Below, in pieces: positions 1-12,085 of a stretch of 64,000 bases of DNA. The DNA is taken from assembly GCF_963169125.1 (NCBI RefSeq), contig NC_084793.1:42279578-42343577 (forward strand), given 5' to 3'. This DNA comes from Humulus lupulus. Its lineage: Eukaryota > Streptophyta > Magnoliopsida > Rosales > Cannabaceae. Below the pieces are notes generated by a model. That model ran no database searches, was not told the DNA's origin, and worked only from the letters and a program-made list of their open reading frames with translations. Made by a program: the position numbers and the translations under genes. Each line of letters opens with the position of its first letter. The first letter of the stretch is position 1.

Positions 1-3000
1 CTTGGAAATACCTAACCAGTTGTGGAAAAGTTGTCCCCAAGATTGGATATCCAACTTACATCTGTATACCCTTCTAAAATTGAAGGAAATTTGGAGTAGT
101 GAAGGCTTAATCCTTTGGTTTTCTTAAGATAACCTAGGACTCTTGCCTTCCAGTGATCCACACTTGGATTACTTGTAAACCTACTAAGTTTACTTACCGC
201 AAATGCTATATCAGGTCTAGTACATTGGGCAGCGTACATTAGACTCCCTATAGCACTAGCTTACTCCAATTGAGCCACCGCTCTTCCTTCATTCTTCTCT
301 AGTTTTACACTATGATCGAATGGAGTATTGGCATATTTAACCTTGAGATGGTTAAATTTGTTCAATACTTTCTCAACATAGTGGGCTTGCCCTAACGCAA
401 AACCCCCACTATGTTTCTTTACTTTGATACCAAGTATGGTGTCAACTTCTCCAAGATCTTTCATCTTGAAGGTTGATGATAGAAACCTCTTCGTTTCTTC
501 TATCCCTTTCATGCTATTACTTAGAATAAGCATGTCATCCACATATAAGCAAACAATGATCACATATTCCTTACAAGTTTTGGAATACAAACACTTGTCT
601 CCATTGTTATGTCTAATCCCATTAGACATGATGGCTTGATCAAATTTCTCATGCCATTGCTTAGGAGCTTGTTTCAATCCATATAAAGATTTTACAAGTC
701 TACAAACTTTATGTTCATATTTTGGTAGGACAATCCATTTGGGTTGTTCCATATAGACCTCCTCATTGAGGTCACCATTAAGGAATGTCGTTTTGACATC
801 CATTTGATGAACATACAAGTTGTGTATAGAAGCTAAAGCGAACAAAATTATTATAGAAGTTGGTCTTGCAACAGGCGCATAAGTATCGAAATAATCGATA
901 CCCTCTTTTTGTCGAAACCCTTTAGCTACTAATCTAGCTTTAAAGGTTTGGATAGTGCCGTCAGTGTGGTATTTTCTCCTAAATACCCACTTACACCCAA
1001 TTGGCTTAGACCCCGGTGGGAGGTCTACCAATTCCCAAGTGTTATTGGAAAGAATGGAATCCATCTCATCATTGATGACTTCTTTCCAAAATGCAGTATC
1101 TCTCGATTGCATAGCTTCTCTATAAGTCTTAGGATCATCCTCAACGAGAAGTACAATAGGAATTTTCCTAATAACTTCCTCTCTATTTCCTTCTACCATG
1201 TAGAATGAAATTCGTTGAGAATCTATCTCATCCACTACTAGACTTTTATGATTTTTAAGCCTTTGACTTCTTCTAGGTTCAAATGGTTGCTTTACATCCT
1301 TTTGAAAATTCTCCTTCTGAGAATCAAATTTGGATGTAGAAGCTTGAGAATTGTTCTCATATAACAAATTCTCATTTAGAGATGTTGAAACTTGAGAATT
1401 ATTGTCACATAACATATTCTCAAAAAATTCAACTTCTCTAGATTCAATCACAATATTAGACTCTAAGTCTAATAGCCTATAAGCTTTACTATTGTTTGCA
1501 TAACCAACAAAAGCACACTTTATGGCTCTTGAACCTAACTTTGTTCTATTAGGTTCGTTTTTCTTGCAATATGCAAGACGCCCCCACACTTTGAAGTACC
1601 CTATGTTGGGTTTTCTTCCTTTCCATAACTCATATGGAGATATCTCATTTTGCTTCATCGGTATTCGATTAAGAATGTGACAAGCGGTTAAAAGAGCCTC
1701 ACCCCATAAGTTGAAGTTCAACTTAGAAAACACCAACATAGAATTTATCATCTCTAGATAAGTCCTATTTTTCCTTTCGGCAACACCATTGTGTTGTGGT
1801 GTATAAAGTGCAGTGCATTCATGAATTATACCATTTTCTTTACAAAATGTATTGAATTCATTAGAGAAGTACTATCCTCCTGTATCACTTCTTAGCACCT
1901 TAATCTTTTTATTTAGTTGATTTTCAACTTCTAATTTATACAATTTAAAAGCATCAAAAGTTTCATCTTTATGCTTTAAAAGAAACACATAGGTATATCT
2001 ACTAAAATCATCTATAAAAGTAAGAAAATACCTTTTACCACCTTTAGTTAAAACACCATTTAATTCACAAAGATCACTATGGATTAAATCTAGTAAATTA
2101 GATGATCTTTCTACACGAGGAAATGGTTTCTTAATCATTTTTGCCTTAACACATGTTTCACATTTACCATAGTTTTTAATATTGCATGCAATCATACCAC
2201 ATTTAAGTACTATTTTCATGGTTGAAAAACCTATATGCGATAGTCTAAGATGCCACAAAAATAAAGAATCATACTCAGCAATATAGGTGAAATTAGGATT
2301 TTTATTGATAACATTGAAAGTTACATCATTGGTGCACAATTTAACCATACCCTCACAAGAGTACCCCTTTCCCAAAAATACATTTTATTTGGTAAGTATA
2401 AGTTTACCGGACTCAAAAACGGCTTTAATGTCGGACTTGCCAAGCAAATCACCACTTACCAAGTTTCTACTCATTTCGGGAACATAAAGTACATTCACTA
2501 ATGTAACTTTCTTGCCGGAGGTGAAAAAGACTTCAATGGTACCTTTGCCAAGTACCTTGGATTTGCCCTCATTGCCCATTTGAATCTCATGGTTGCCCTT
2601 TGACTCTTTAAAGGTCTTGAACAATGATTTTTCATAGGTGACATGGACGGTGGCACATGTATCATACCACCACTCTTTCACCTTGCCTTGGACCGCATTC
2701 ACCTCACTAAGGGTAGCAACTATATTTTCCTCTTGAGTTGCGTTCACCTTAGGTCCTTGTTGGTCTTTTCTATGCCTACACTCTCTAGCATAGTGACTAT
2801 TTTTCCCACACACAAAACAAGGACCTTTCTCGCCCTTAAACTTGTTTGGGTTGGTTTTTGGACCCAAAGGTTTCTCGTTACCCTTTTTCCCTTTGTTTTT
2901 GGGATGTTTTGGTTGTGACACCGCATTTGCTTTGGAAGTCTCTCCATTAGACCCCTCCACAAGTTTATCTATACATATCGATTCATCTTCGATTTGAATA

Positions 3001-3584
3001 TGCTTTTGGATTTCCTCCAAAGAATAATCCTCATTTTTATGAAGGATTCTTTTCTTATAGATCTTCCAAGTTGGTGGTAATTTAGCCACTATAGCACCAA
3101 CTTGAAAGGCCTCAGGAAGCTCAATCTTTAAAACTTTTAGTTTGTTAACAATTATTTGCAATTCATGAATTTGAGGAAGAATAGGTTTATCACCAAAAAA
3201 TTTGAAATCAAAGTATTGAGATATCAAAAACGTTTTGGTAACTTCCTCTTCCGCCTTGAACTTTTTCTCAAGTGCATCCCATATCTCCTTGGCCGATTTT
3301 GTCTCGGTGTAGAGGTCATAGAGCCTATTGGATAGGGCGTTGAGGATATGACCCCTACAAAGGAGATTGTCCTCCTCCCTCTTCCTTCTTTTTTCCACCT
3401 CCTCAGGAGTGTCCTTGTCGGATGGCGTTGGGAGAGGTTCTAGAGTGGATTCTAGAATGTAGGCGATTTTGAGAGTGGTCAAAAGGAATATCACCTTGTC
3501 TTGCCACCTAGTGAAATTGGACCCATCAAACCTATCCAACCTCACTAGGTCTTGATTCATGATTTTGATGGTCTCACCTTCCAT
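1..3584 (-). pseudogene. Copia-1 gag-pol polyprotein, four in-frame stops
   Basis: One reading frame runs through gag and pol, so only nonsense changes separate the pieces. The first ATG is at 3584; an upstream TTG in frame is not needed. Gag has a CCHC knuckle (CFVCGKNSHYAREC, about 2770-2830). The protease site is WWYDTCAT, with D-T-C in place of the usual D-S/T-G. Integrase shows H-x4-H and C-x2-C (2130-2270) and core aspartates (FIDDFSRYTYVF, LRSDTGG). RT shows KARLVAKGFRQ, the MDVKTTFLNG block and YVDDML. Stops lie at 2385-2387 (between protease and integrase), 1872-1874 (integrase), 261-263 (RT/RNase H) and 12-14, where a conserved Trp codon has become TAG. No frameshift was seen in this copy, so the decay looks fairly recent. 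It cannot make a full polyprotein. Confidence 0.93.
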
Positions 3585-3613
3585 TGAAACAAACAAAGGG
3601 GTAAGCTTTTGAA

Positions 3614-4727
3614 TGTTAGGAAAAAAATAGATTCCCTCAATGGAAATGGTAAGAAAATTACAACTCTAGACAATATATTACAAATAAATAATGGTTGATT
3701 AAAAAGAGTGTTACAACTCTATAACTGAAAATACAAATAAATATAGAGAAAGAACAAGAAGAGGATTGAAATAGAAAATGCAATTTTTGACAAAAAGATA
3801 CAAATAAACTTGAGGTAGTAAAACAAAAGATGTAGATGAGATTACAACTCTTAAGCAAAGATACAAGTAATTATAACAAGAATGATAAGAAGAAAAACAA
3901 TAGAACAAAATAAGAACAAGAACAAAATAATAAGATACTCGCACTCACACAACCAAAGTGAAGAGTGTTGGGGATCACCAACTTGAACAAGGTTTGAAAC
4001 CTTTGTCCAAAAGCTTATTTCCCCCTAACTCAAGCACTAAGGGATCTCTCTCAGATTATAGGAAATGCTTTCTGGAATTATCAAGCCTCAAGGTGTTTCT
4101 AGCCAAGTGCTCTAATGGATAGAAATGTTGTGTCTTTCAAGTGAGCTATAGGCTCCTATTTATAGAGTTTAGAGACACCCTTTGAATTTCAAATTCCACC
4201 AACCCCCATGGCTGTTACCAATGTTTAATTAGATTAATATGGAATTAAAAATGAGATTTGGGAGTTATTTGGGTTTTTTGAGTCGTTCAACAAAGATTGA
4301 AAAAATGGTCAGTTTTGGCCTGTGGTCGCGGCCAGAGACATTAGTGGCCGCAGGCACTACTCTCTGTCCCACTGGCCTTGGCCACCAACATTCAGTGGCC
4401 ACGGCCATTTACCATTTCCAGCACTTAAAAATGTGTTATTTTTCCAAACGGTTCCAAACCCTCCCAAATGATTTTGTAACTCCCAAAACACATTATTGGG
4501 GTTAAAATCATATCTCTAATAGCCATTTCACATATGGCTTTATGAAATTCATCTCAATATTGTGTAACACCAAATTTACACAATAAAGGGTAATATTTGG
4601 AAGTTACAAATTTGTAACACCCAATATGTTATATTATTTGGATATATCTCATATATCTAAATATTGTAACTCTCTATTATATGTTACAATATGTGACACT
4701 CTTTGTCACATTTATTTATTCTAAAAC
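3614..4727 (-). repeat. Copia-1 5' LTR
   Basis: The LTR starts at TGTTAGG (plus-strand reading) 30 bp upstream of the gag ATG, matching the position of TGTTGGGG in Copia-2. A minus-strand TATA box lies at 4156-4165. A word of the type TGGCCRCGGCCA occurs four times between 4322 and 4408, about 160-250 bp upstream of the TATA box. The far end near 4727 is a guess, because the downstream AT-rich stretch (4700-4786) has no clear terminus and the paired LTR is off-window. Confidence 0.7.
4156..4165 (-). promoter_or_regulatory. TATA box of Copia-1 LTR
   Basis: Minus-strand CTATAAATAG in the middle of the LTR, correctly oriented for gag-pol transcription. Copia-2 has a weaker TATA-like sequence at the equivalent place (near 28085). 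Confidence 0.7.
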
Positions 4728-4786
4728 ATTATATTATAATATAATATAATATTGCATTATATTATAAAGTAATATAATAGGTAGTA

Positions 4787-7211
4787 GCCCACTCAATTAT
4801 GCAATTATGTGATTTTATGTATGATTATGTGAATTATATTATTATATGATGATAATTGCATGCATGTGGGCCCACTTCTTATTAAAAGGGCATTATTGTA
4901 ATTTTGGCCCGTTGAGGGCATATCTGTATATTTATGTGCATGTTTGTGATTTATGGGTTAGACCACATTATTATGTGGATTTGTTTGAGCTATTCGGCAT
5001 GAGACAATCCTAGAATGCAAGTTAGCAGTTTGGTCATAACGGGATTAATTACAGGGCTTGGGGTGAGTTTGGGGGGGTGAGTTTGGGGGTAATTTGACAC
5101 TTAGTACATTACCGGGAATGAAAGAGTAATGGGATATGATTTACTAATTATTTGAGAATATTGGAAGTAACGAGAATTGTAGGACTTTAATTATTATGGG
5201 AAATGACAGTTTTGCCCTTGGATGGCTTTGAAAGATTAAATTAGTTCTAGGGGCAATTTGGTCATTTGGGTTGTTAGATATACTTAAGGTTAAAAGGTTG
5301 TGGAATTAAAATAAGGCAAAACAGAGCTTCCTTCTCTTCACCTATCAATCATCTCTTTCTCTCTCTCTTGGGTTAGAAATTTGAAGCTAAACTTGAGGAC
5401 TCAAGCTTGAGGATTAAGGCTTATGAGCTTAGGATCTTAGTTCAACAGCTGGAAGGGTTCAATCTATATCTGAGGTAAGGTTTTTAGATTGAATTTTCAA
5501 GGTTTGCTCTGTTTTTATTTTGGTTTGTAAGCTTGATAGTTTGATTGGGTAATAGGATATTTGGTGATGTTTAGAGTGGTTTAAGGCTTGGGTTTTGTTG
5601 TTAAACTGGTGGAAATGTTGTATTGGTGTTTGGTGGTGATTTTGGGATGGTTTAGTTGAAGGTTTGGCTGAGTTTGAATTGAGAAATAGGCAGGGGAGCT
5701 GGGTTCGTGGGGTCAATTCGTGACCGAGTTCATGCAAGTCGCGACTTGAATCCATTCTAAAGCCTCCCCTAGTTTCTGTCTAGTAGGCGCGCTGCGACCC
5801 TCTGGGTTATGTCGTGCGCCCGCCCCTGGCACCATAGATAAGGACACTCTATCTTGGGGGCACGTCGCGGCCCCTGGGGGGTAGGTCTTGGCCCGCCCTC
5901 CCTTTTGTGCCAAGATGGGTTTTTATGAGTTTTAAGCGCGGGTTTTCATTTCTTAAGGCTCGGGATCAAATCTACCAACTGTTTTATTAGGATTCGAGGT
6001 CCCGGGAGCGGGGTTTTAGACCATGAACCTTTTATTACTTATTTTATTAATGGGATTTCATATTTGGTTATGACTAGGTAACCGCTAAGGGACTTAAGGA
6101 CCGATCGTTCTCAAAGGGTCGTTCTTTTATTATTTCACGCTTGAACTAGAGGTAAGAAAATTGCACCCGGTATGTGATAGACATGGTTATTGATGAGGCA
6201 TGTTGAGTGCTCTATATATGGACATTGATTATATTGTAAATGCCTAGCAGCTTTGCTTATTTGTGAATGGCACTGACTTATTAGTCAGAAACAACATTGG
6301 TGTTAGTACTGGTCATGAAGTCTTGACTTATCAGTCATGATCGGCAGTAGTGCTAAACACTGGTCATATGGTATTGGCTTATGAGTCAAGAGTGGTATTA
6401 GTGTGTTTAACGCATGCCAAAATGAATAAATCTAATCAATGTGAGCATTAAATGCTTGACCGACCTATTGGTCGAAGAAAACTAAAGCGTTTTTCTAGTC
6501 TAAAGGCTAGTTACTTAGAGCTAGGGCCAAAAGGTTCAGGTGACTAAAACATCACATGGCTTAGGGCGCAGAGCCCTAGAGAGAGACTTATTAGTCATCT
6601 ATCCAGAGAGTGACTCATTAGTTACCTATCCAGAGAGTGACTCATTAGTCACCTATCTAGAGAGACTTATTAGTCACCTAACCAGAAAGACTTAATAGTC
6701 ATCTACCCAGAATGACTTATTAGTCACCATCTGATTAGGGCTGCAAGCCCCATAATGATTTATTTATAATGTATACATGCAGTAATAAGTTTCTTGCTGA
6801 GCCTTGGCTCACGGGTGCTATGTGGTACAGGTAAAGGGAAAGAAAAGCTCACCCAGCCTTGAGTGGAGAGCTTAGGTGGCGATGTGTACATATGCGGCTG
6901 CTTGACCACCACGGCCAAGGTGTTTCTTAGGGGAACTATGGTTTAACCTTATTTTTATCGCCTAGGTCGGCGGGTTGTAACTTTTATACTATAATGACCA
7001 TTTTGAATTGTAAATAACTCGCAAACACTTTTATGGGCCCATGTTCAGTTTAACATTTTAATTAAAATATATTCATTCCTTTTGACCAAGATTTTCACCC
7101 TGACCTGTTAATACACCTAGATGCACGTTTATAACCTAATGACTCGTTTAGCGAGTTAAGCACTATTTAAAGTACACATAGTGACAGTCTTGGATTATCC
7201 AGGGTGTTACA
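4787..7211 (+). repeat. Gypsy-type LTR, solo or truncated
   Basis: This stretch is colinear with the gypsy LTR at 57542-59912 from about 60 bp inside its start to its last base (AGGGTGTTACA). No primer site follows at 7212, so it is a solo or truncated LTR; its first bases are missing or decayed. It has a CT-rich leader (5330-5370), GC-rich palindromic words (5736-5895, including the perfect AAGTCGCGACTT), and the tandem GACTNATTAGTC array at 6577-6730. Short ORFs inside it are not genes. Confidence 0.85.
6577..6730 (+). repeat. LTR-internal tandem array of TGACTCATTAGTCA-like units
   Basis: About six units of 25-30 bp, each with an imperfect palindrome GACTYATTAGTC followed by a variant of ACCTATCCAGAGAG. 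The related LTR at 57542-59912 has about four units at 59310-59420, so copy number varies between copies of the family. Confidence 0.85.
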
Positions 7212-7900
7212 TACAGATCCCTAGAAATTCGGGCACAATTTCCCAAATTTTAGGCTATTGAACTTCTCTATAAAACCTAGTCTAAAAATTCCCTAATACA
7301 CTATTGAATTAAGCCTATAGCCAAAAACAACTTTTTGTATATTTTAATCCCCCAAAAAAGATCAAAACTCACACTTTTTTCCAAAAATATCTCAAGAGCA
7401 TCAAGAACAAGAAACCGATACAAAACAAAAACACATGCATGGAAATAATATACATTGAGAAAAATCAACAAACTTACTTGAGAAGTTGACTTAGAAGTGT
7501 GTACAAAGGTGGTCCGGTACAGAAACCCAAAATTCTTGAGAAATTATGGTGTTTTGAAGAGATTTGGAGCTTCGGGTTCTTTGGTTCTTGAGAGAGAAGG
7601 CTTCAAATTTTTAAGAAGATGATAAAGTGTAGGAGTGGAGAGAGGAATGTGGTATATATAGAAAGAAAAGCAAGAGTGATCTCGACTGTAGGATTAAAAT
7701 CCAACGGAAAGGGTTTAAGGGAAATGGCGACAAAAAAGGTGCATGGGAATACCAAACGGCAGTACATCAAGTACAACTGAGTAACCCTTCTGAGCATGAC
7801 ACCTATACACACTCGAGTGTAGTAGGTGGGCACTTTTCGATGAGAGAAATTTTTAAGTCTCTCCTATTGGGATCCGAGCAGACACTTTTGAGGGGGCAAA
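7212..7900 (+). other. 3' internal tail of a gypsy-like element with antisense promoter-like cassette
   Basis: The stretch ends in a purine tract (GAGGGGGCAAA, 7890-7900) directly before an LTR start at 7901, so it is the 3' untranslated part of a plus-strand element whose body is gone. On the opposite strand it looks like a gene start: a TATA box at 7653-7662, a CT-rich leader, then a splice-donor-like CAA/GTAAGT at about 7477. No long ORF is present. A similar layout occurs before the 3' LTR of the Tat-like element (41579-42467). Confidence 0.6.
7653..7662 (-). promoter_or_regulatory. Antisense TATA box
   Basis: Minus-strand CTATATATAC, about 25-35 bp upstream of a CT-rich stretch resembling a plant 5' leader. 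Activity is inferred from layout only. Confidence 0.4.
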
Positions 7901-8497
7901 TGTTGTACCCTATTCCGAGAATAGAATATTTAATGCTCGGAGAGTGAGCTTGTAGATAACTTATTGAGCTCGGATTTAAATATTATTAACATTAATAATA
8001 TTTCTACAATTACGGAGTAATTGATTATTTCAGCTCAAACCAGGAAAACTAGCTCGAAAAGGTTGCATATGTATGTCAGCTCGAAGAATATCAGTGTTAG
8101 TTTGATACCGCACTTAAAAGAGTCAGAGAATAGTATTCTAATAAATTATCCCTATTTCCTAGGGATTAGTTTAGATATTGTTTAGACTGAATCATTTGTA
8201 TTTTAAATTAAAATAAGATATTTGTATAACCTCTTCCTAAAATCGTGGAGGTGAGTATTTGTAACTGGGACTATAAATAATAGAACCATAGTCATTTAGG
8301 GGACACACACAATTTTTGTACTCAAACTCTGTGAAATTGCCTTCAGGCTTTATCGTAGTTATCTTAATAAGAGTTACTCATAGACAATATAAATTTAACT
8401 ACTGAACTACGTAAAAGTCATTATTCTTCTTTTTTATTCTAAATTATTTATTTGTTTAATTACTTTTGTTTTTAGTTAACGAAAAACGTCGTCAACA
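7901..8497 (+). repeat. 3' LTR (597 bp) of a truncated element
   Basis: Starts TGTTGTACCC right after a polypurine tract and ends GTCGTCAACA. It contains a plus-strand TATA (ACTATAAATA, about 8269). The 5' part of the element is absent, so target duplications cannot be tested. The purine tract and LTR start resemble those of Tat-lineage gypsy elements; that assignment is an inference. Confidence 0.65.
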
Positions 8498-8934
8498 ATC
8501 AATTTCCTTTATTTAAGTAGGAGGTTTTAATTTCCGGGTTTTCTTTTTGTGTCAAAAGTCAATTCTAAAAAAGCTTGTAAGAAAAAAGAGTAGTGATAAA
8601 ATGAAATTGATCGACTATTTTCTCTTATTGTCTTTATACGACAACCAAAAAATTATAAAGAAAATTTTCTCCCACTAGGCAAGGGAGGCACCTCTTGTCT
8701 TAATTCTACTTACAATTATTATTATTGAATTAATTGTTCAACTATTGATCTGATGTAATTGTTTAATAAAAAAGCTATTTAATTTAAATATTTATCTTTA
8801 TTCTTTAATATTTCTATTTCATTTTTTTCAAAAAAAAAATAAAAAGTATATCTATCTCATTTAACTTTTTTCAAATTCAATTTAGTATATAGTTCGAAAA
8901 CAAGAAAAAAAAATAATATATATATATATATCTT
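8498..8934. other. Spacer without recognisable features
   Basis: AT-rich sequence with homopolymer runs, ending in an (AT)n microsatellite at about 8916-8931. No ORF or family match recognised. Confidence 0.6.
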
Positions 8935-10640
8935 CTATATAATAAGTGTATAGATAGCGGAAGTTTTTTGTTTTAATAGTTTTTTATTTTTTTAATGTTA
9001 ACTTTAACGGAATATTCTTATATTTAACAGAATATTTTTATATTTAGCAGTAGTTTGTAAACACATAAACTTAAATAAAATAAAATAAATAATTAAAAAA
9101 TTAAAATAGGATATTTTTTTAGATATTTTACAATGATAATTATTTAAAAATAATAATTAATTAAAAAAATTAAAATAGGATATTTTCAGATATTTTACAA
9201 TGATAATTATTTTGAAATAATAAATAATTAAAAAAAATCAAAATATGATTATTTTGAGATATTTTACCGTGATAATTATTTTGAAATAATAAAATCATAC
9301 ATTTTATAACTTAAATAAAATTTAATTAAACTTGAACTCACTTATTAGAATAATAACATATTAAACATATAATATAATCTACTATGAATTAGCACAATTT
9401 TTTTTTTTTAAAAAAAACTAGCAAAAAACTTAAATTTAAAATTCACGTATAATATTTAATAGGGTTTATACCTTTTTGGACCCTGTGTTTTGTTCCATTA
9501 CCTGTTTGGACCCTGTATTTTGACAAATTACTTTTTGGACCCTATGTTTTGTAAAATAGTTAAAATAGAACCCTAAACTCAATTTTGATGAAGAAAAAAT
9601 TGAATATAACAACACAGTTTTTAAGCAGAATGATTTTATTTTTGTTCTGAATTGTTAGTTTGGTAAATTATTTATGACTTTAGTTGAGAAAACATTGGCT
9701 AAAATTGAGTTTAGGGTTCTATTTTAACAATTTTATAAAACATAGGATCCAAAAAGTAATTTATCAAAACACAGGGTCTAAACAGGTAATGGGACAAAGC
9801 ACAGGATCCAAAAATGTATAAACCCTATTTAATATTACATCAAATATATAATATATAATATTTTGTTGTCACTCCCAAATTCAAAAACTATAACAAACAT
9901 AAACTTAAACAAAAATAAATAAATTACTTAATTAAAATAGGATATTTGTTTCAAAATTTATATGACATTAATATAAATTTAATAAATTCTATAAATAAAA
10001 TTAAGCAAACGTGCAATATGCACGTTTGCTTAATTTTATTTATAGAATTTATTAATTATTTTTATTAAATTTATATTAATGTCATATAAATTTTGAAATA
10101 AATATCATATTTTAATTAAATAATATATTTATTTTTGTTTAAGTTTATGTTCGTTCTAATTTTTTAATTTGGAAATGATACAAGAGATTATATATTATAT
10201 ATTTAATGTAATATCAAATATTATACGTGGATTTTAAATTTAAATTTCTTGTTAGTTTTTAAAAAAAAGCAATTCAGAGTGGATTATATTATATGCTTAA
10301 TATGATATTATTCTAATAAGTGGGTTTAAGTTTAATTAAATTTTATTTAAGTTATAAAACGTATGATTTTATTATTTTTAAATAATTATCATTGTAAAAT
10401 ATCTCAAAAATATCATATTTTAATCTGTTTAATTATTTATTATTTTAAAATAATTATCATTGTAAAATATCTCAAAAATATCATATTTTTATTTATTTTA
10501 TTTTTTATTTTATTTTATTTAAGTTTAAGTGTTTACAAACTACTGTTAAATATAATAATATTCCGTTAAAGTTAACATTAAAAAAATAAAAAACTCTTAC
10601 AACCAAAAATTTTCATTATCTACGCACTTATTATATAAAT
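8935..10640. repeat. Large palindrome (about 1.7 kb), possibly two joined Helitron-like ends
   Basis: The sequence from 8935 (TATATAATAAGTG...) returns as its reverse complement to about 10640, with its centre near 10017 in the hairpin GCAAACGTGCA-ATA-TGCACGTTTGC. Each arm contains 75-bp direct repeats built on ATTTTACAATGATAATTATT, three in the left arm and two in the right. The left arm also carries a 368-bp foldback transposon (9460-9827) absent from the right arm. Together these explain the arm-length difference. The 5'-TC start and the 3' hairpin recall Helitrons, but no CTRR end is visible, so the class is open. Confidence 0.75.
9460..9827. mobile_element. Foldback transposon FB-1 with TTTAA target duplication
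   Basis: Termini TAGGGTTTATAC / GTATAAACCCTA form a perfect 12-bp inverted repeat extending into arms of about 130 bp. The duplication TTTAA lies at 9455-9459 and 9828-9832. The opposite palindrome arm (about 10211-10222) preserves the unoccupied site, which proves insertion. Each arm contains three units of about 30 bp, each opening TTTGGACCCTRTRTTTTG, then a fourth partial unit. No coding capacity. Confidence 0.85.
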
Positions 10641-11154
10641 CTACATACTTATTATATTGAAGAGATATTTATAGTTGAATGTTTTATTGTTCTTATTCTC
10701 TTTCTGTATTATTGATTGGTATTTTAATGATATTATTTTTATATAAAAATTGTATATATTGCGTTTTTTTATTTGGTTTATTTATAACATTCTTTTAAGT
10801 ACAAGCAAAATTTTAAAATACAAAAGGATGGAAATTATAATTATATTACAGAAAGAACTCTGGAGTAAAATCTTTTGTATCCAATAATTAATTTTACACG
10901 AATTAATATATATCATTAATTTGTTTATTTAAAGAGATGAAGAGTTGAATATTATAACAAAAATGACTTTAGAATGTTTCCCTGTAAATTTTGTGTAGGG
11001 TAATGATATGTGCACCCAAAATATTTAATCAAACATTACACGTCGTATTACTTAGTCTAACTAATCATATTTATCAAAATTAGAAGATACTCTTTTTAAA
11101 ATCAGTGTCACGTTATCTTCTTAAATGTTCAGTTGTATATTTTTGGTGCACCTA
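10641..11154. other. AT-rich spacer
   Basis: No ORF, repeat boundary or RNA gene recognised. Confidence 0.6.
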
Positions 11155-12085
11155 AATAGCACTTGAAGTTCTCAAACTTCATTAGTTGTATCACTTAGGT
11201 CCCCAACTTTTTTTTTGTAACAATTAGATCTCAATATTTACTTTTTTGCTCGCATAGATCTCCAATATTATATTTTATTGAATAAACTCTAATTTATAAT
11301 GATAAAATAGAATTTTAACCAAAAAAATAGCATAGCACCCTTTTTTTTTCTCTTTAAACTCTTTTAATTAATTACTATTCACCAAATATATTATTTTAAT
11401 AAATTAATCTAAATATTCTTATCAAATATTATAAAATAATCAAAATTTATTTTCTATTATACCTCTAAAATATTTATTATATCATTTATATAGTATTTAT
11501 TTTATCATTTTTGATAAAATATTTTACATACTTTAATTTTAAAAGCATGAAACTTATTAGTGGTGCTTCTTTTTATACTCTCATTTTTTCTCACTACATA
11601 CATTTCTATTTAAACTCCTCATAAATTGTTAAAAATTATTTCCACTCATATAATTTTTTTATTACTTTTGATGAGTTTAAATAAAAATATGTATAATGAA
11701 AAAAAAAAGATATAAATAGAAGCACCCTTAATAATTCATGTTTCTAAAATTTAAAGTATATCAATATTTTTATTAAACATAATAAACTAATTAGTATATA
11801 AGTGATAAATTAAATATTTTAGAAGTATAATAAAAAATATTTTTTATTATTATTTCTTAATATTTAAAATATATATGTCCAAAAATTTACCAAAATAATA
11901 TATTAGATAATAATTAATTAATTAAAAGGACTTAAAGAGAGAAAAAAATGGGAGTTACGTTATTTATTTATTTTTGTTAAAATTTTATTTTATCCTTATA
12001 AATTATGGCTTATTTGATAAAATATATCATTTGCTACTTAATTATACTAGTGAAGTTTGGGACCAAGTGCTTCTAATAGAAATGA
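11155..12085. repeat. Degenerate inverted repeat (about 930 bp), MITE/foldback-like
   Basis: The arms pair imperfectly around about 11640. Outer ends share CACTTGR..CAAACTTCAYTAGT; inner segments share TTTCTCTTTAA..CTTTTAATTAATTA and the GGTGCTTCTTTTTATA block (11565 versus 11715). The divergence suggests an old insertion. No coding capacity. Confidence 0.65.

Larger units (their letters stand above)
1..4727 (-). mobile_element. Copia-1: partial Ty1/copia LTR retrotransposon
   Basis: The element reads on the minus strand: 5' LTR on the right (from 3614), then gag, protease, integrase, reverse transcriptase and the start of RNase H, leaving the window at base 1. This domain order (integrase before RT) defines Ty1/copia. 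The 3' LTR and one target duplication lie outside the window, so the insertion cannot be fully delimited. The right end is estimated from the last CA-ending sequence before the next LTR and may be off by about 60 bp. Copia-2 at 17879-28483 is a relative with similar proteins, and comparing the two shows where each is broken. Confidence 0.9.

Noticed and set aside
5459..5913. Open frames of 66-98 codons
   Set aside because: Antisense frames within a gypsy LTR; no family character.
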